Made by a program: the position numbers and the translations under genes. From Neobacillus massiliamazoniensis (GTDB lineage Bacteria > Bacillota > Bacilli > Bacillales > Cytobacillaceae), in contig NZ_CVRB01000001.1 of NCBI RefSeq assembly GCF_001048695.1, positions 372,001 through 436,000 on the forward strand: a stretch of 64,000 bases of DNA, written 5' to 3'. Below the pieces are notes generated by a model. It worked only from the letters and a program-made list of their open reading frames with translations, was not told the origin of the DNA and searched no databases. This document shows, piece by piece, positions 37,966 through 47,754 of this stretch (position 1 is its first letter; each line of letters begins with the position of its first letter).

Positions 37966-38209
37966 GGCTGTGCATAAACTTGGCTGTTGATTAGAGCTCC
38001 AGGCGCTTCGCTTTCCGCGGGCGTTCCGGGGAGCCTCCTCGGCGCTTAGCGCCTGTGGGGTCTCCCCGCCCTGTACTCCCGCAGGACGTTGAATCAGCAT
38101 CTTTGAATCAACACCGCACGAAGGAAATGCGATAGCATTTTCGAGGATCTCGCGCCTTCCGCTCCAATCAAGATAGTTTCAAAAATCAACAATGCCCTTT
38201 TACACAGCC
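37966..38209 (+). mobile_element. Family A MITE-like element, copy 6
   Basis: 244 bp between prkC and rsgA. Left end GGCTGTGCATAAACTTGGCTG, right end CCTTTTACACAGCC. The flanks TTTTCTTT (37958-37965) and TATTCTTT (38210-38217) agree at 7 of 8 positions. The right flank runs into the prkC stop codon. The 5' domain is of the CCAGGCGCTTCGCTTTCC type, like copy 1. Confidence 0.86.
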
Positions 38210-38216
38210 TATTCTT

Positions 38217-40193
38217 TTAACTGTCAGAATAATTCTTTGTTTCATCCATTACAACCTTTTGGTCCACTTGAACTCTGTAACCAGCTTTTTTACCATATGG
38301 AATCAAAAGCTTGATTTGATATTTTTTATTATCAGTTATATAAAAAGTATCCGCAGGGTTTGTCATGGTATGATTCATATCATCAATGTAAATTTGCACC
38401 AATTGTTTATGGTCTGGATTCGCTGCTGCTGCTGTTGGATCGTAAGGTATCGTTATATCCTGGATCACTTCTTTAGGTGGAAAATCCTGCTTTCCTTTAG
38501 AAATGATGACAGAAATCTGATCTCCCTTTTTCATTTCAGTTCCTGCAGCTGGAGTTTGGGAAATGACATTACCTGTTGGAATTGTATCACTATATTGCTG
38601 TTGTGAAGTATCTAAAGTGAGACCAACAGAAGCTACATAATCCTGAGCACTTTTCACACTATATTGTGTGAGATCCTTTAGAACAATTTTTGTAGGGCCT
38701 TTACTCACTTTAAACTCTAATACTGTATCCTCCGGAACGATTTTTTGACCACCAGCTGGATTTTGGCTGATAATCGTTCCAGGGTCACTATCATCATTTA
38801 CTTCTTCCTTCTTTATGTCTTTAAAATTTTGATTGACCAATAAGGGAAATACATCATCATATAGGCGCCCCACATAATCAGATATTTCAACTTTTTCTTT
38901 TCCGCTACTAACATAGAGATTTATTTTTGTATTTTCTTTAACGATGTTCCCGGCTACAGGATCTGTCTTGATTACATGATCTTTTTTTACAGTATCATCT
39001 GACATCTCAATTTTTTTTCCAGGTTGAATACCTTTTAATTTGAGCTTTGAAATAGCATCGTCTACGGTCATACCGCTCACATCAGGAATTTTAACATTTT
39101 TAACTGAAAATAAACCTGGAAAAACTGTAAAAGTTGATATGGCAAGAATCACTAATAATATAAAAGTAGAAACTAAAACAATCGGCCACTTTTTCCGTTT
39201 TGGTTTAGTTTTTTCCTTTTTGGGAGAACTCTTTTTGTCATTATTATTTTTATCATTACTATGCACTAATGTTTCATCAAGATTCTTATTGATGTGGTCA
39301 TCAGTTATAACGGGAATAGCCTTTGTCGCCTCATCGTCATCTGGAATAGTAAATTTGGGCTCATGTAATCTTTCTGGATCAAGGGCTGTTCTTAAATCCT
39401 CTTCCATTTCATCGACATTATTATAGCGATGGAACGGATCTTTAGCAGTTGCTTTTAGTACAATATTTTCAACACTTTGCGGAACATTCGGATTCCATCT
39501 TCTAACAGAAGGCGTTTCCGATTGGAGATGCTTTAAAGCAATCGAAACAGCAGATTCCCCTGAAAAAGGTAGTCTCCCTGTTAATAACTCGAACATGACA
39601 ATTCCCAATGAATAAATATCCGACTTCCTAGTGGCCATGCCGCCTCGTGCTTGTTCAGGAGATAAATAATGGACTGAGCCCAGAACAGAATTAGTTTGCG
39701 TAATGCTTGTTGCACTTAGTGCCATCGCGATTCCAAAATCGGTGATTTTCACATTTCCATTTAAGTCAATCAAAATATTATGTGGCTTAATATCGCGGTG
39801 GATAATATGGTTTTGATGGGCATGGGAAATAGCAGAAGTTAACTGCTTCATGATCTCAACCACTTGTTCAACCCTTATTGGTGAATTTTGTTGTATGTAC
39901 TGTTTTAATGTTTGACCCTCAACATATTCCAATACAATATAATAAAGGTCATTTTCTTCGCCAACATCATAAATATTTACGATATTCGGGTGAGCCAAGC
40001 TCGTAGCAGATTGTGCTTCTCGATGGAACCTCCTGATAAATTCCTCATCATCTGCAAAGTCGAGGCGTAGCATTTTAACGGCAACATCCCGATCCAAAAT
40101 CATATCATGGGCCAAGTAGACATTTGCCATCCCGCCTCCGCCTAGTATATCGAGGATTTTATAGCGGTCGCTTATTCTTTTCCCAATTATCAC
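38217..40193 (-). CDS. prkC: PrkC, membrane Ser/Thr protein kinase with PASTA repeats
   Basis: Senses muropeptides and acts in germination, stationary-phase and cell-wall control. It has 658 residues from GTG 40193 (MIIGKRISDRYKIL); GAGGGTGA lies five bases upstream and B. subtilis PrkC starts the same way. A GTG three codons earlier is the alternative. Kinase domain 1-270 with the glycine loop GGGGMANVYL, HRDIKPHN at about 132 and DFG at about 152. A Lys-rich linker leads to one transmembrane helix at about 337-358, then three extracellular PASTA repeats beginning KIPDVSGMT, EISDYVGRL and VLKDLTQYS, and a C-terminal Ig-like tail. It follows prpC at 5 bp. Confidence 0.97.
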   Translation of the reverse strand: MIIGKRISDRYKILDILGGGGMANVYLAHDMILDRDVAVKMLRLDFADDEEFIRRFHREAQSATSLAHPNIVNIYDVGEENDLYYIVLEYVEGQTLKQYIQQNSPIRVEQVVEIMKQLTSAISHAHQNHIIHRDIKPHNILIDLNGNVKITDFGIAMALSATSITQTNSVLGSVHYLSPEQARGGMATRKSDIYSLGIVMFELLTGRLPFSGESAVSIALKHLQSETPSVRRWNPNVPQSVENIVLKATAKDPFHRYNNVDEMEEDLRTALDPERLHEPKFTIPDDDEATKAIPVITDDHINKNLDETLVHSNDKNNNDKKSSPKKEKTKPKRKKWPIVLVSTFILLVILAISTFTVFPGLFSVKNVKIPDVSGMTVDDAISKLKLKGIQPGKKIEMSDDTVKKDHVIKTDPVAGNIVKENTKINLYVSSGKEKVEISDYVGRLYDDVFPLLVNQNFKDIKKEEVNDDSDPGTIISQNPAGGQKIVPEDTVLEFKVSKGPTKIVLKDLTQYSVKSAQDYVASVGLTLDTSQQQYSDTIPTGNVISQTPAAGTEMKKGDQISVIISKGKQDFPPKEVIQDITIPYDPTAAAANPDHKQLVQIYIDDMNHTMTNPADTFYITDNKKYQIKLLIPYGKKAGYRVQVDQKVVMDETKNYSDS

Positions 40194-40198
40194 AGTGT

Positions 40199-40948
40199 TC
40201 ACCCTCTTTCAATTTCATCATCGAATTCTATGATGATTAGGGTGATATTGTCTTCGCCCCCATTTTCATTTGCTATTTTAATTAATAAGGTTGCTTTTTC
40301 CTCAAGCGATGAATCATTTGTTAGGATTGCCATCATTTCTTTCTCAGTGACCTTGTTTGAAAGTCCGTCAGAACACAAAAGAAGGTAATCCCCAGATTCA
40401 AGCATAATGGTTTTGACATCAATTTTGATGTCTACTTCTGTCCCAATTGCCCGTAAAATAACATTTTTTCTAGGATGGTGCTCTGCATCTTCTTTTGAAA
40501 TTTGTCCCGTTCGGACTAATTCATTAACAAGCGTGTGATCTTCTGTTAATTGATGAAATCCGGTATCATTTAATATGTAACAGCGGCTATCACCGACGTG
40601 CGCAATGGTGGTAAATTGATTGGTGACAATCACGGCTTCAATGGTTGTTCCCATTCCTTCGCATTCACTGTTATTGAGGGAATGTTCTAATAACAAGCTA
40701 TTTACTTCATAAATATTGTCTTTCAGCCATTTTTCTGCTTCATCAGCTGTCGTAAGTCCTTCTGTTTGCTCCCACTTTTCTTGTAGGTGTGCAATCGTCA
40801 TACCACTCGCTACTTCACCGGCACGGTGACCACCCATGCCATCAGCTACGATGGCAAGGCAATGTCCGTCCCGGTTAACAAAAATTCCCCCATTATCCTC
40901 GTTATTTAAGCGGATTCTCCCACAGTCCGATTTAAATATAGTCTTCAC
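40199..40948 (-). CDS. prpC: PrpC, PP2C-type protein phosphatase
   Basis: Removes phosphates placed by PrkC. It has 249 residues from GTG 40948 (MKTIFKSDCGRIRLNNEDN); GAGGTGA is five bases upstream and the frame further up overlaps rlmN. PP2C metal motifs: NNEDNGGIF, VADGMGGHRAGEVAS at about 34, THVGDSRCY-type AHVGDSRCYIL, LLCSDGLSNKV and GGEDNITLIII. Spacing to both neighbours is 5 bp, with the stop codon of one gene inside the ribosome-binding site of the next. Confidence 0.97.
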   Translation of the reverse strand: MKTIFKSDCGRIRLNNEDNGGIFVNRDGHCLAIVADGMGGHRAGEVASGMTIAHLQEKWEQTEGLTTADEAEKWLKDNIYEVNSLLLEHSLNNSECEGMGTTIEAVIVTNQFTTIAHVGDSRCYILNDTGFHQLTEDHTLVNELVRTGQISKEDAEHHPRKNVILRAIGTEVDIKIDVKTIMLESGDYLLLCSDGLSNKVTEKEMMAILTNDSSLEEKATLLIKIANENGGEDNITLIIIEFDDEIERG

Positions 40949-40953
40949 TTTTG

Positions 40954-42048
40954 TCACCTCGTCTCTTCTTTCCGCTCCTTTGCACGAAGTTGTCCACATG
41001 CTGCATCGATGTCATGGCCGTGCTCTCGGCGAATTGTTACATTAATTCCGTGTTTTTTAAGGGCTTTTTCGAACGCAAAAATTTTGTCTTTTGGTGTTCG
41101 TACATAATCCCGTTCAGGGACATAATTCACAGGGATTAAGTTCACATGACATTTCAATCCCTTTAGCAATACTGCTAATTCCTCGGCATGTTCAACAGAA
41201 TCATTCACTCCACCGAAAAGACCATATTCAAAGCTTATTCGACGCCCCGTCTTATCGATATAATACCTTACTGCTTTCATTAAGTCATCAAGTTTATAAG
41301 CTTTATTGATTGGCATTAACCTTGATCTTAATTCTGTATTCGGAGCATGAAGGGATATAGCGAAATTAATTTGCATATTTTCATCGGCAAATTGATAGAT
41401 TTTGGGAACGATTCCACTTGTCGATACTGTGATATGCCGAGCACCAATATTAAGTCCTGTATCATAGTTAATGATTTTTAAAAATGACAGCATATTGTCG
41501 TAATTATCAAAAGGTTCACCAATTCCCATGATGACGACTGAGCTGACACGTTCATCCGTTTCATCAAGGGCTTGCTGCACCGTCACAACCTGTGCCACAA
41601 TTTCACCAGCTTCAAGGTGTCTTTTTAACCCCCCAAGAGTTGAAGCACAAAACGTGCAGCCAATCCGGCAGCCAACCTGTGTAGTAACGCAAACAGAGTT
41701 ACCGTAATCATGCCTCATCAAAACTGTTTCAATTGAATAGCCATCAAATAGCTCAAATAGAAATTTGATGGTTCCGTCTGAAGAGGTTTGCTTTATTACT
41801 GTTTTTAAGGTTGTTAATTCAAAATGATTGGATAATTTGTCACGTAAGCTTTTAGATAAATTACTCATTTCTTCAAAGGTAGAAATTCTTTTTTTATAAA
41901 GCCAATCATAAATTTGTTCGGCCCGAAATGGCTTTTCACCATTTTCTGATAACCAATCTTTTAATTGTTGCAGCTGCAATGAATAAATGGATGTTTTCTT
42001 AGAATCATTTTCTGACTTCGTCTCAGTTGTATTTAATTGCTCCAACAT
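40954..42048 (-). CDS. rlmN: RlmN, 23S rRNA A2503/tRNA A37 C2-methyltransferase
   Basis: Radical SAM enzyme. It has 364 residues from ATG 42048 ([15 protein letters not shown]), with GAAGGTG close upstream; earlier codons arise from the family B fragment and start with TTG. The CxxxCxxC cluster motif is [11 protein letters not shown] at about residue 115. [15 protein letters not shown] and SLHAPN are intact, and the resolving Cys is in DAACGQLR at the C-terminus. It lies between rsmB and prpC as in B. subtilis. Confidence 0.97.
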   Translation of the reverse strand: MLEQLNTTETKSENDSKKTSIYSLQLQQLKDWLSENGEKPFRAEQIYDWLYKKRISTFEEMSNLSKSLRDKLSNHFELTTLKTVIKQTSSDGTIKFLFELFDGYSIETVLMRHDYGNSVCVTTQVGCRIGCTFCASTLGGLKRHLEAGEIVAQVVTVQQALDETDERVSSVVIMGIGEPFDNYDNMLSFLKIINYDTGLNIGARHITVSTSGIVPKIYQFADENMQINFAISLHAPNTELRSRLMPINKAYKLDDLMKAVRYYIDKTGRRISFEYGLFGGVNDSVEHAEELAVLLKGLKCHVNLIPVNYVPERDYVRTPKDKIFAFEKALKKHGINVTIRREHGHDIDAACGQLRAKERKEETR

Positions 42049-42069
42049 TAACACCTTCTTTCTATTATC

Positions 42070-42102
42070 TTGCTCAGCTCCTGACAAGGCGCTTACGCTT
42101 TT
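42070..42102 (-). repeat. Empty family B frame overlapping the rsmB stop
   Basis: On the minus strand AAAAGCGTAAGCGCCTTG is joined directly to TCAGGAGCTGAGCAA, the two outer ends of family B with no inner hairpin. The TAA inside it ends rsmB after RKA. Confidence 0.6.
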
Positions 42103-43439
42103 CTTAATACTGCCATATAAAAACCGTCAGATCCAAAGTCCTGAGGAAAAATTTGCAGATCAAAACCTGTAATGAGAGGCTGAACCGCCTCAGGCATGCG
42201 ATTTTTAAACAAGTCATCCCCTTCAAATTGAGGATTCTCTTGCAAAAACAATTGTACTGTCTTTTCGTTTTCCTCTTTATCAACAGTACAAGTACTGTAG
42301 ACAAGAATTCCACCTTTTTTTAGTAATGGCGCAACAGCTGTTAGCAGCTTATGTTGAATACCGCTTAAGCGAGTAATATCTTCTTCATGTTTAGTATATT
42401 TCAAATCAGGCTTTCGTCTCATTACACCAAGTCCCGAGCACGGAGCATCAAGTAATATCCGGTCAAATGATTCTTGACTAAACTTTTCTCCTGAGATTCT
42501 TGCATCCATCGCAAACGTTTGGATAGTTTTTAGTCCTAGTCGACGAGCATTGTCATTGATTAATTTTACTTTGTGTTCATGCAAATCAAGCGATATCACT
42601 TCACCTGAATTGCCCATTTTTTCAGCGATATGGGTGCTTTTTCCGCCAGGAGCTGCACAAGCATCGAGTACTTTTTCATGTTCTTTTACACCTAGTGCGT
42701 AAGAAACGAGCATCGAGCTTTCATCCTGAATTGTCAAAAATCCTTGTTTAAAGGCTTGGGAATTGGCTAAATTCCCTTTTAATGAACGAATGGCCTCTGG
42801 AATAATAGGACTTTTTTCGATTTGAAAACCTTCTTCCTCAAGAAGGGCGATACAATCATCTCTCGTTGTCTTCGTGAGATTGGCTCTAGCTGTTTGCAGA
42901 GGAGCCGTTACATTCATTTCAACCATTTCTTTCGTTCTTGCAAAACCAAATTGGCTGACCCATCTATTTACAAGCCACTCTGGGTGGCTTGTTTCGATCG
43001 ACAGCCTTTCGATCGGATCAACTATTTCCTCCAAAGATGGCAGTCCCTCTCTTTGAATACTTCTTAAAACTCCGTTCACAAGGCTAGCAATCCCTTTGTG
43101 ACCGCGTTTTTTTGCAATTTCAACTGCTTCGAAAATCGCTGCTCTATCGGGGATTTTATCAAGGTACACCATTTGATAAAGAGTAAGTCTAAGTAAGTGG
43201 AGTACCCAGCTTTCCAATTTTTTTGTATTATTAATGAATGGTTTTAAAAAATAATCAAGGGCCAGTCGTCTTTGCAGCGTACCATATGTTAATTCTGTCA
43301 GTAAGCCAATATCTTTTTTAGGTAATTGATTTTTTTCAATCGAATGATGCAGCAATAAGTTGCTGTAAGATTGATTTTTTTCAATCGATTCAAGAAGATC
43401 CATGGCAGTTTCACGGACATTTTTCCTTGATGAATTCAT
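42093..43439 (-). CDS. rsmB: RsmB, 16S rRNA (cytosine-967-C5) methyltransferase
   Basis: 448 residues. The N-terminal NusB-like domain (1-140) is followed by a SAM methyltransferase with [18 protein letters not shown] at about 262, [19 protein letters not shown] (catalytic Cys) at about 333 and [13 protein letters not shown] (second Cys) at about 390. The C-terminal FYMAVLRKA ends in a repeat fragment that provides the stop codon. It starts 1 bp after the fmt stop. Confidence 0.96.
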   Translation of the reverse strand: MNSSRKNVRETAMDLLESIEKNQSYSNLLLHHSIEKNQLPKKDIGLLTELTYGTLQRRLALDYFLKPFINNTKKLESWVLHLLRLTLYQMVYLDKIPDRAAIFEAVEIAKKRGHKGIASLVNGVLRSIQREGLPSLEEIVDPIERLSIETSHPEWLVNRWVSQFGFARTKEMVEMNVTAPLQTARANLTKTTRDDCIALLEEEGFQIEKSPIIPEAIRSLKGNLANSQAFKQGFLTIQDESSMLVSYALGVKEHEKVLDACAAPGGKSTHIAEKMGNSGEVISLDLHEHKVKLINDNARRLGLKTIQTFAMDARISGEKFSQESFDRILLDAPCSGLGVMRRKPDLKYTKHEEDITRLSGIQHKLLTAVAPLLKKGGILVYSTCTVDKEENEKTVQLFLQENPQFEGDDLFKNRMPEAVQPLITGFDLQIFPQDFGSDGFYMAVLRKA

Positions 43440-43440
43440 G

Positions 43441-44385
43441 TTAGTCTCCTAATTTGCATCCTATTGTCATTTTTGAACCAGAGCCCCTTAAAAATTCCTC
43501 ACTCATCATCTTCGTCTTGCCTGATGGCTGCAGTTCTGTAATCTTTATAGCAGTATCATTCCCTGTACCAACGATAAAACCATCTGGTTCAATTTTAAAG
43601 ATGGTACCAGGCACCTCATTTTTCAAGCCGGGGACTTTTTCAGCTTGCCAAACCTTCATAACCTGTCCGCCTATTGTTGTAAATGCAACCGGCCACGGAT
43701 TTAATCCGCGAATATGATTGAATATTTCCTCACCGGTTTTCATCCAATCGATTTTTTCTTGTTCCCGTTTAATGTTTGCTGCAAATGTTGCTTTGTCATG
43801 ATTTTGCGGTATCGGTGTAAGTTTTCCCTCCAACAAAAGCGGCAAGGTATCTTTTAACAGGTTTGCACCAGCTAGACTTAATTTATCATGCATGGTACCG
43901 ACATTATCCTCATCCGTGATCGCTACTTCAACATTCGTTAGCATATCACCTGCATCTAATTTTTCAACCATATACATGATTGTAACACCCGTTTTCTTTT
44001 TCCCTTGCATGATCGCATAGTGAATCGGTGCGCCGCCGCGCAACTCTGGGAGCAAAGAAGCATGAACATTAATACAGCCGTATTTAGGAGCATCTAACAA
44101 TTCCTTCGGTAGTATTTGGCCATACGCAGCGGTGACAATTATATCCGGATGTAACGCAAGAATTTTTTCAAGTTCCCCTTTTTCACGGATTTTTTCCGGC
44201 TGATAAACTGGGATACCATGTTTTACAGCTTCAACCTTAACCGGAGGAGGAGTTAAAACCTTTTTTCTGCCAACCGGACGATCAGGCTGAGTAACTACTC
44301 CGATTACATCATAGCCATCTTCGATGATTTGCCGTAATATTGGAACTGAAAAATCGGGTGTCCCCATAAAAATAATTTTTGTCAT
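43441..44385 (-). CDS. fmt: Methionyl-tRNA formyltransferase
   Basis: Formylates initiator Met-tRNA. It has 314 residues. [12 protein letters not shown] is at the start, the catalytic [16 protein letters not shown] at about 106, and a C-terminal OB domain from about 205. It overlaps def by 4 bp, so the deformylase and formyltransferase are coupled. Confidence 0.97.
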   Translation of the reverse strand: MTKIIFMGTPDFSVPILRQIIEDGYDVIGVVTQPDRPVGRKKVLTPPPVKVEAVKHGIPVYQPEKIREKGELEKILALHPDIIVTAAYGQILPKELLDAPKYGCINVHASLLPELRGGAPIHYAIMQGKKKTGVTIMYMVEKLDAGDMLTNVEVAITDEDNVGTMHDKLSLAGANLLKDTLPLLLEGKLTPIPQNHDKATFAANIKREQEKIDWMKTGEEIFNHIRGLNPWPVAFTTIGGQVMKVWQAEKVPGLKNEVPGTIFKIEPDGFIVGTGNDTAIKITELQPSGKTKMMSEEFLRGSGSKMTIGCKLGD

Positions 44386-44867
44386 TCATTTTCCTCTCCT
44401 TTTAATTCTTCCGGTTCAAGGTATCTATTTACTTTTGACGTGAATAGAATTCCATCAAGATGATCAATTTCGTGTTGAATTGCTCTTGCTAAGAATTCTT
44501 CCGCTTCAAGGATATACTTCTTACCTTTTCGGTTGTAGGCTTCTATTTTCACATAATTAGGTCTTGTGACTTCTCCGTATAGATCAGGGAAGCTTAAACA
44601 CCCTTCCGGACCTGTTTGTTCTCCGGATGTTTCTAGGATACGTGGATTAATCATTTCAATTGTGCCCGATTCATCATCAATATCGACAAGGGCAATTCGT
44701 TCAGGGATGCCGATTTGCGGTGCCGCTAAGCCGACCCCATCAAATTCAATCATCGTATCGTACATATCATCAAGCAGTTTTCCAAGCTTACGATCAAACT
44801 TTGTTACTTCCCTGCAAGACTGCTCTAAAATATCAGCAGGGTAGTAAACGATCTTTCTAATTGCCAA
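44382..44867 (-). CDS. def: Peptide deformylase
   Basis: Removes the N-formyl group from new proteins. It has 161 residues. The three motifs [10 protein letters not shown] at about 45, EGCLSFPD at about 88 and the metal site [12 protein letters not shown] at about 130 are intact. GGGGGAAAAGTTTTGGC precedes the ATG. The 475-bp gap upstream, with family B copies, separates it from priA. Confidence 0.97.
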   Translation of the reverse strand: MAIRKIVYYPADILEQSCREVTKFDRKLGKLLDDMYDTMIEFDGVGLAAPQIGIPERIALVDIDDESGTIEMINPRILETSGEQTGPEGCLSFPDLYGEVTRPNYVKIEAYNRKGKKYILEAEEFLARAIQHEIDHLDGILFTSKVNRYLEPEELKGEENE

Positions 44868-44979
44868 AACTTTTCCCCCATTTATGCCAGTTATATTTTT
44901 AATAGCATCATTTTTTTACTATTCATTTTCACCCAAAAAAACTAATCATAATCTATTAAGCTTTTATGATAAAGAAATA

Positions 44980-45179
44980 AAGCGTAAGCGCCTTGGTCAG
45001 CCTGCCTGCATCTCTGAATAATCTTCTTTGCAGGCATGCGACGAGCTGAACATAACTTCCTTGAATAACCTGTGGCGCAGGAGCAGCGTTCAGGGCTAGA
45101 CGCTCCTCCGAAAAACTCACGTTTTTCGGCGTGCGAAGTACCGCTTTCGAAGCTTACTCTTATGGAGCTGGATAAACAG
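44980..45179 (+). repeat. Divergent family B element with several inner hairpins
   Basis: About 200 bp with the family frame (AAAGCGTAAGCGCCTTGGTCAG at the left, GGAGCTGGATAAACAG at the right) but a different interior. GCCTGC/GCAGGC and CCGAAAAA/TTTTTCGG hairpins are visible. It is followed directly by a standard copy. The rest of the def-priA gap (44868-44979) is AT-rich and shows no gene. Confidence 0.65.
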
Positions 45180-45302
45180 AAAAGCGGAAGCGCCTTGGTC
45201 AGGGGCGACTGGCATAAGACGAGCCGGCTTGAAGGTTGTTTTTTAACCTTCAGGACGGATTGGCTTATGACCCCGAGCCCCTAGGCGCTAGAGCTGGACA
45301 AT
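45180..45302 (+). repeat. Family B hairpin element, single copy after priA
   Basis: Same orientation and sequence class as the third unit of the 3781 array (left inner arm GACGAGCCGGCTTG). It ends GGAGCTGGACAATT, 40 bp short of the priA stop. Confidence 0.88.
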
Positions 45303-45342
45303 TCTCGAAGTCAAATGAATAAATTATTATAATATAAGAAAA

Positions 45343-47754
45343 TTACATTAAAATAAATGGATTTACATCAATAGATACTTGCAAGCCGCTTTTTGTATCT
45401 TTTTGATACTGATCAAGAATGGTCTTCAGTGTCCTTATCAGATTCGGTTCCCGCTTGTATTTTATCAAACATTGATACCGGTATCTATTATTAATCCTTG
45501 GGATTGGTGAAGCCGAAGGCCCAAGAATGACAGTTTCATTTGATAATTGTGACCGAATAAATGCGACTATTTTTTCCGTTTCCTTTACAGCCTTTAATAA
45601 TTCTTCATGGCTTACAGTAATCAGGGATAAATAATAAAATGGCGGATAACGATGGGTTTTACGAACCATCATCTCACGATTATAAAAAAGGTCATAATCC
45701 TGCGTGCCAGCCAATTCAACACTGTAATGCTCAGGGGAATAGGTTTGGATAATAACCTCACCGGGCAATTCATGCCGACCTGCCCGCCCACTTACTTGTG
45801 TTAATAGCTGAAAGGTTTTTTCAGAAGAGCGGAAATCGGGCAAATGAAGCATAGTATCGGCAGAGAGTACACCTACCAACGTTATATTGGGAAAATCAAG
45901 TCCTTTTGCAATCATTTGTGTTCCTAAAAGGATATCTGCTTTTCCTTCCTGAAATTCCTTCAATAGCCGTTCATGTGATCCTTTTCTTCCAGTAGTATCT
46001 ACGTCCATTCGGATCACTCTTGCTTCAGGCAGGATTTTTCCAAGCTCATCCTCCACCTTTTGTGTCCCAGTGCCAAAATAACGGATATATTCACTGGAAC
46101 ACTCAGGGCAACGTTTTGGAACCAACGATTCATAGCCACAATAATGGCATTTCATTTGTCCGCCTGCCCGGTGATAGGTTAAGGATATATCGCAATTGGG
46201 ACAATTCATCACATAGCCACAGTCACGGCACATAACGAACGAAGAATGGCCACGTTTATTTAAAAATAAAACAGACTGCTCTTGCCGCTCGATTCTCTCC
46301 TTAAGCTTTTCAAACAATTTTCTTGAGAACATTGAGCGGTTTCCTTCGCGCAGCTCTTCTCGCATATCAATAATTTCAACAGAAGGAAGGGCTTGGTTAT
46401 TCATTCGGGTAGGAAGCGTCAGCAAGTGATAAACCTTCTTTTGTGCCCTTGCAAAAGACTCAAGAGAAGGGGTCGCACTTCCTAGTACTACCGAACAGTT
46501 ATAGTTTCTTGCTCGTTCAATCGCTACATCCCTAGCATGATAGCGAGGCATTTCCTCTTGTTTATAGCTTGTTTCATGCTCTTCATCAATAATAATAATT
46601 CCCAAATTTTCAAATGGAGCAAAAATGGCTGACCGGGCACCAACGACCACCTTCACTTCTCCTCGATGAATCTTTCTCCATTCATCGTATTTTTCACCTG
46701 CAGAAAGACCACTGTGCAATACGGCTACAAGGTCGCCGAACCTTCCTTTAAACCGATTTACCATTTGTGGTGTTAAGGAAATTTCCGGTACTAAGACAAT
46801 AGCTTCTTGTCCTTTTTCAATCACGTTTTGGATGGATTGCAAATAGATTTCCGTTTTGCCGCTTCCGGTTACACCATAGAGCAAAAATACTTCATGCTCT
46901 CCCTTTTCAATGGAATGAAGAATAGGTGAAATGGCTGCTTTCTGTGCTTCTGACAATGGTAACGGCTTTGTTCGCTCAAACGTTCGATTGAGGTAAGGAT
47001 CGCGATAAACCTCCATGTCTTCTTCAATAAGGATTTTTTTTTCAACTAAGGACTTAACCGTTGAAGCCGAAATCGATAGGTCTGAAAGCAGCTTCTTCAA
47101 TTCAACAGGTTCATGATAAAGGACAAAATAAGTTAAAACCTCCTTTTGCTTCACCTGCCTACCAGTCATTTTCGCTATTTCCGCCGTTAATTCGGCTGCG
47201 GAAAGAAGTGGACGGACAAACTTTAACTTCTTTTTCTTTATTCTTTCCTTAACCTCATAATGAACTTCTAGCAGTCCATTTTCCGTCTCCTTTTTAAGTG
47301 CAGGAACAATCCCAAATTGCAATGCCTCATCCCAGGAAAGAGTCCTACCCTTCTGAAAAAATGGATGAAGGATAGGAGCTAAATCATTAACAGCCGCCCC
47401 AGAAGAGATCTTTATTTTCTTCTCATACTTCGCCTTTAATGCCGCTGGGAGCATCACTTGATAGGCAGAAATTTTAAAACAAAGGGTATGTTCAGTTAAC
47501 CAGTCTCCAAGGTTTAACAATTCATGATTGAGGACGGGCTCAAGGTCCATCGGCTCTATAATCGCTTTTAAATTGTTAAAGTCAGATTCACTTTTGATTT
47601 CGGTTACAAATCCTTGAATATTTCTCGGACCAAATGGTATTACCACTCTCGTACCAGGTTGAATAATATCCGACCATTGTTCAGGAATCAGGTAATCAAA
47701 AGTTTTATCCGTTTGTTTCGCAGGCACATCGACAATCACACTAGCGATTTTCAT
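45343..47754 (-). CDS. priA: Primosomal replication restart helicase PriA
   Basis: Reloads the replisome at collapsed forks. It has 803 residues. The N-terminal fork-binding domain (MKIASVIVDVPAKQTDKTFD) is followed by Walker A LLYGVTGSGKTEIYLQ at about 292, DEEHETSYKQEE and GSATPSLESF. The zinc domain has CRDCGYVMNCPNCDISL and CHYCGYESLVPKRCPEC at about 510-550, with helicase motifs QVSGRAGRHELPGEV after it. It overlaps the coaBC end by 14 bp. Confidence 0.98.
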   Translation of the reverse strand: MKIASVIVDVPAKQTDKTFDYLIPEQWSDIIQPGTRVVIPFGPRNIQGFVTEIKSESDFNNLKAIIEPMDLEPVLNHELLNLGDWLTEHTLCFKISAYQVMLPAALKAKYEKKIKISSGAAVNDLAPILHPFFQKGRTLSWDEALQFGIVPALKKETENGLLEVHYEVKERIKKKKLKFVRPLLSAAELTAEIAKMTGRQVKQKEVLTYFVLYHEPVELKKLLSDLSISASTVKSLVEKKILIEEDMEVYRDPYLNRTFERTKPLPLSEAQKAAISPILHSIEKGEHEVFLLYGVTGSGKTEIYLQSIQNVIEKGQEAIVLVPEISLTPQMVNRFKGRFGDLVAVLHSGLSAGEKYDEWRKIHRGEVKVVVGARSAIFAPFENLGIIIIDEEHETSYKQEEMPRYHARDVAIERARNYNCSVVLGSATPSLESFARAQKKVYHLLTLPTRMNNQALPSVEIIDMREELREGNRSMFSRKLFEKLKERIERQEQSVLFLNKRGHSSFVMCRDCGYVMNCPNCDISLTYHRAGGQMKCHYCGYESLVPKRCPECSSEYIRYFGTGTQKVEDELGKILPEARVIRMDVDTTGRKGSHERLLKEFQEGKADILLGTQMIAKGLDFPNITLVGVLSADTMLHLPDFRSSEKTFQLLTQVSGRAGRHELPGEVIIQTYSPEHYSVELAGTQDYDLFYNREMMVRKTHRYPPFYYLSLITVSHEELLKAVKETEKIVAFIRSQLSNETVILGPSASPIPRINNRYRYQCLIKYKREPNLIRTLKTILDQYQKDTKSGLQVSIDVNPFILM

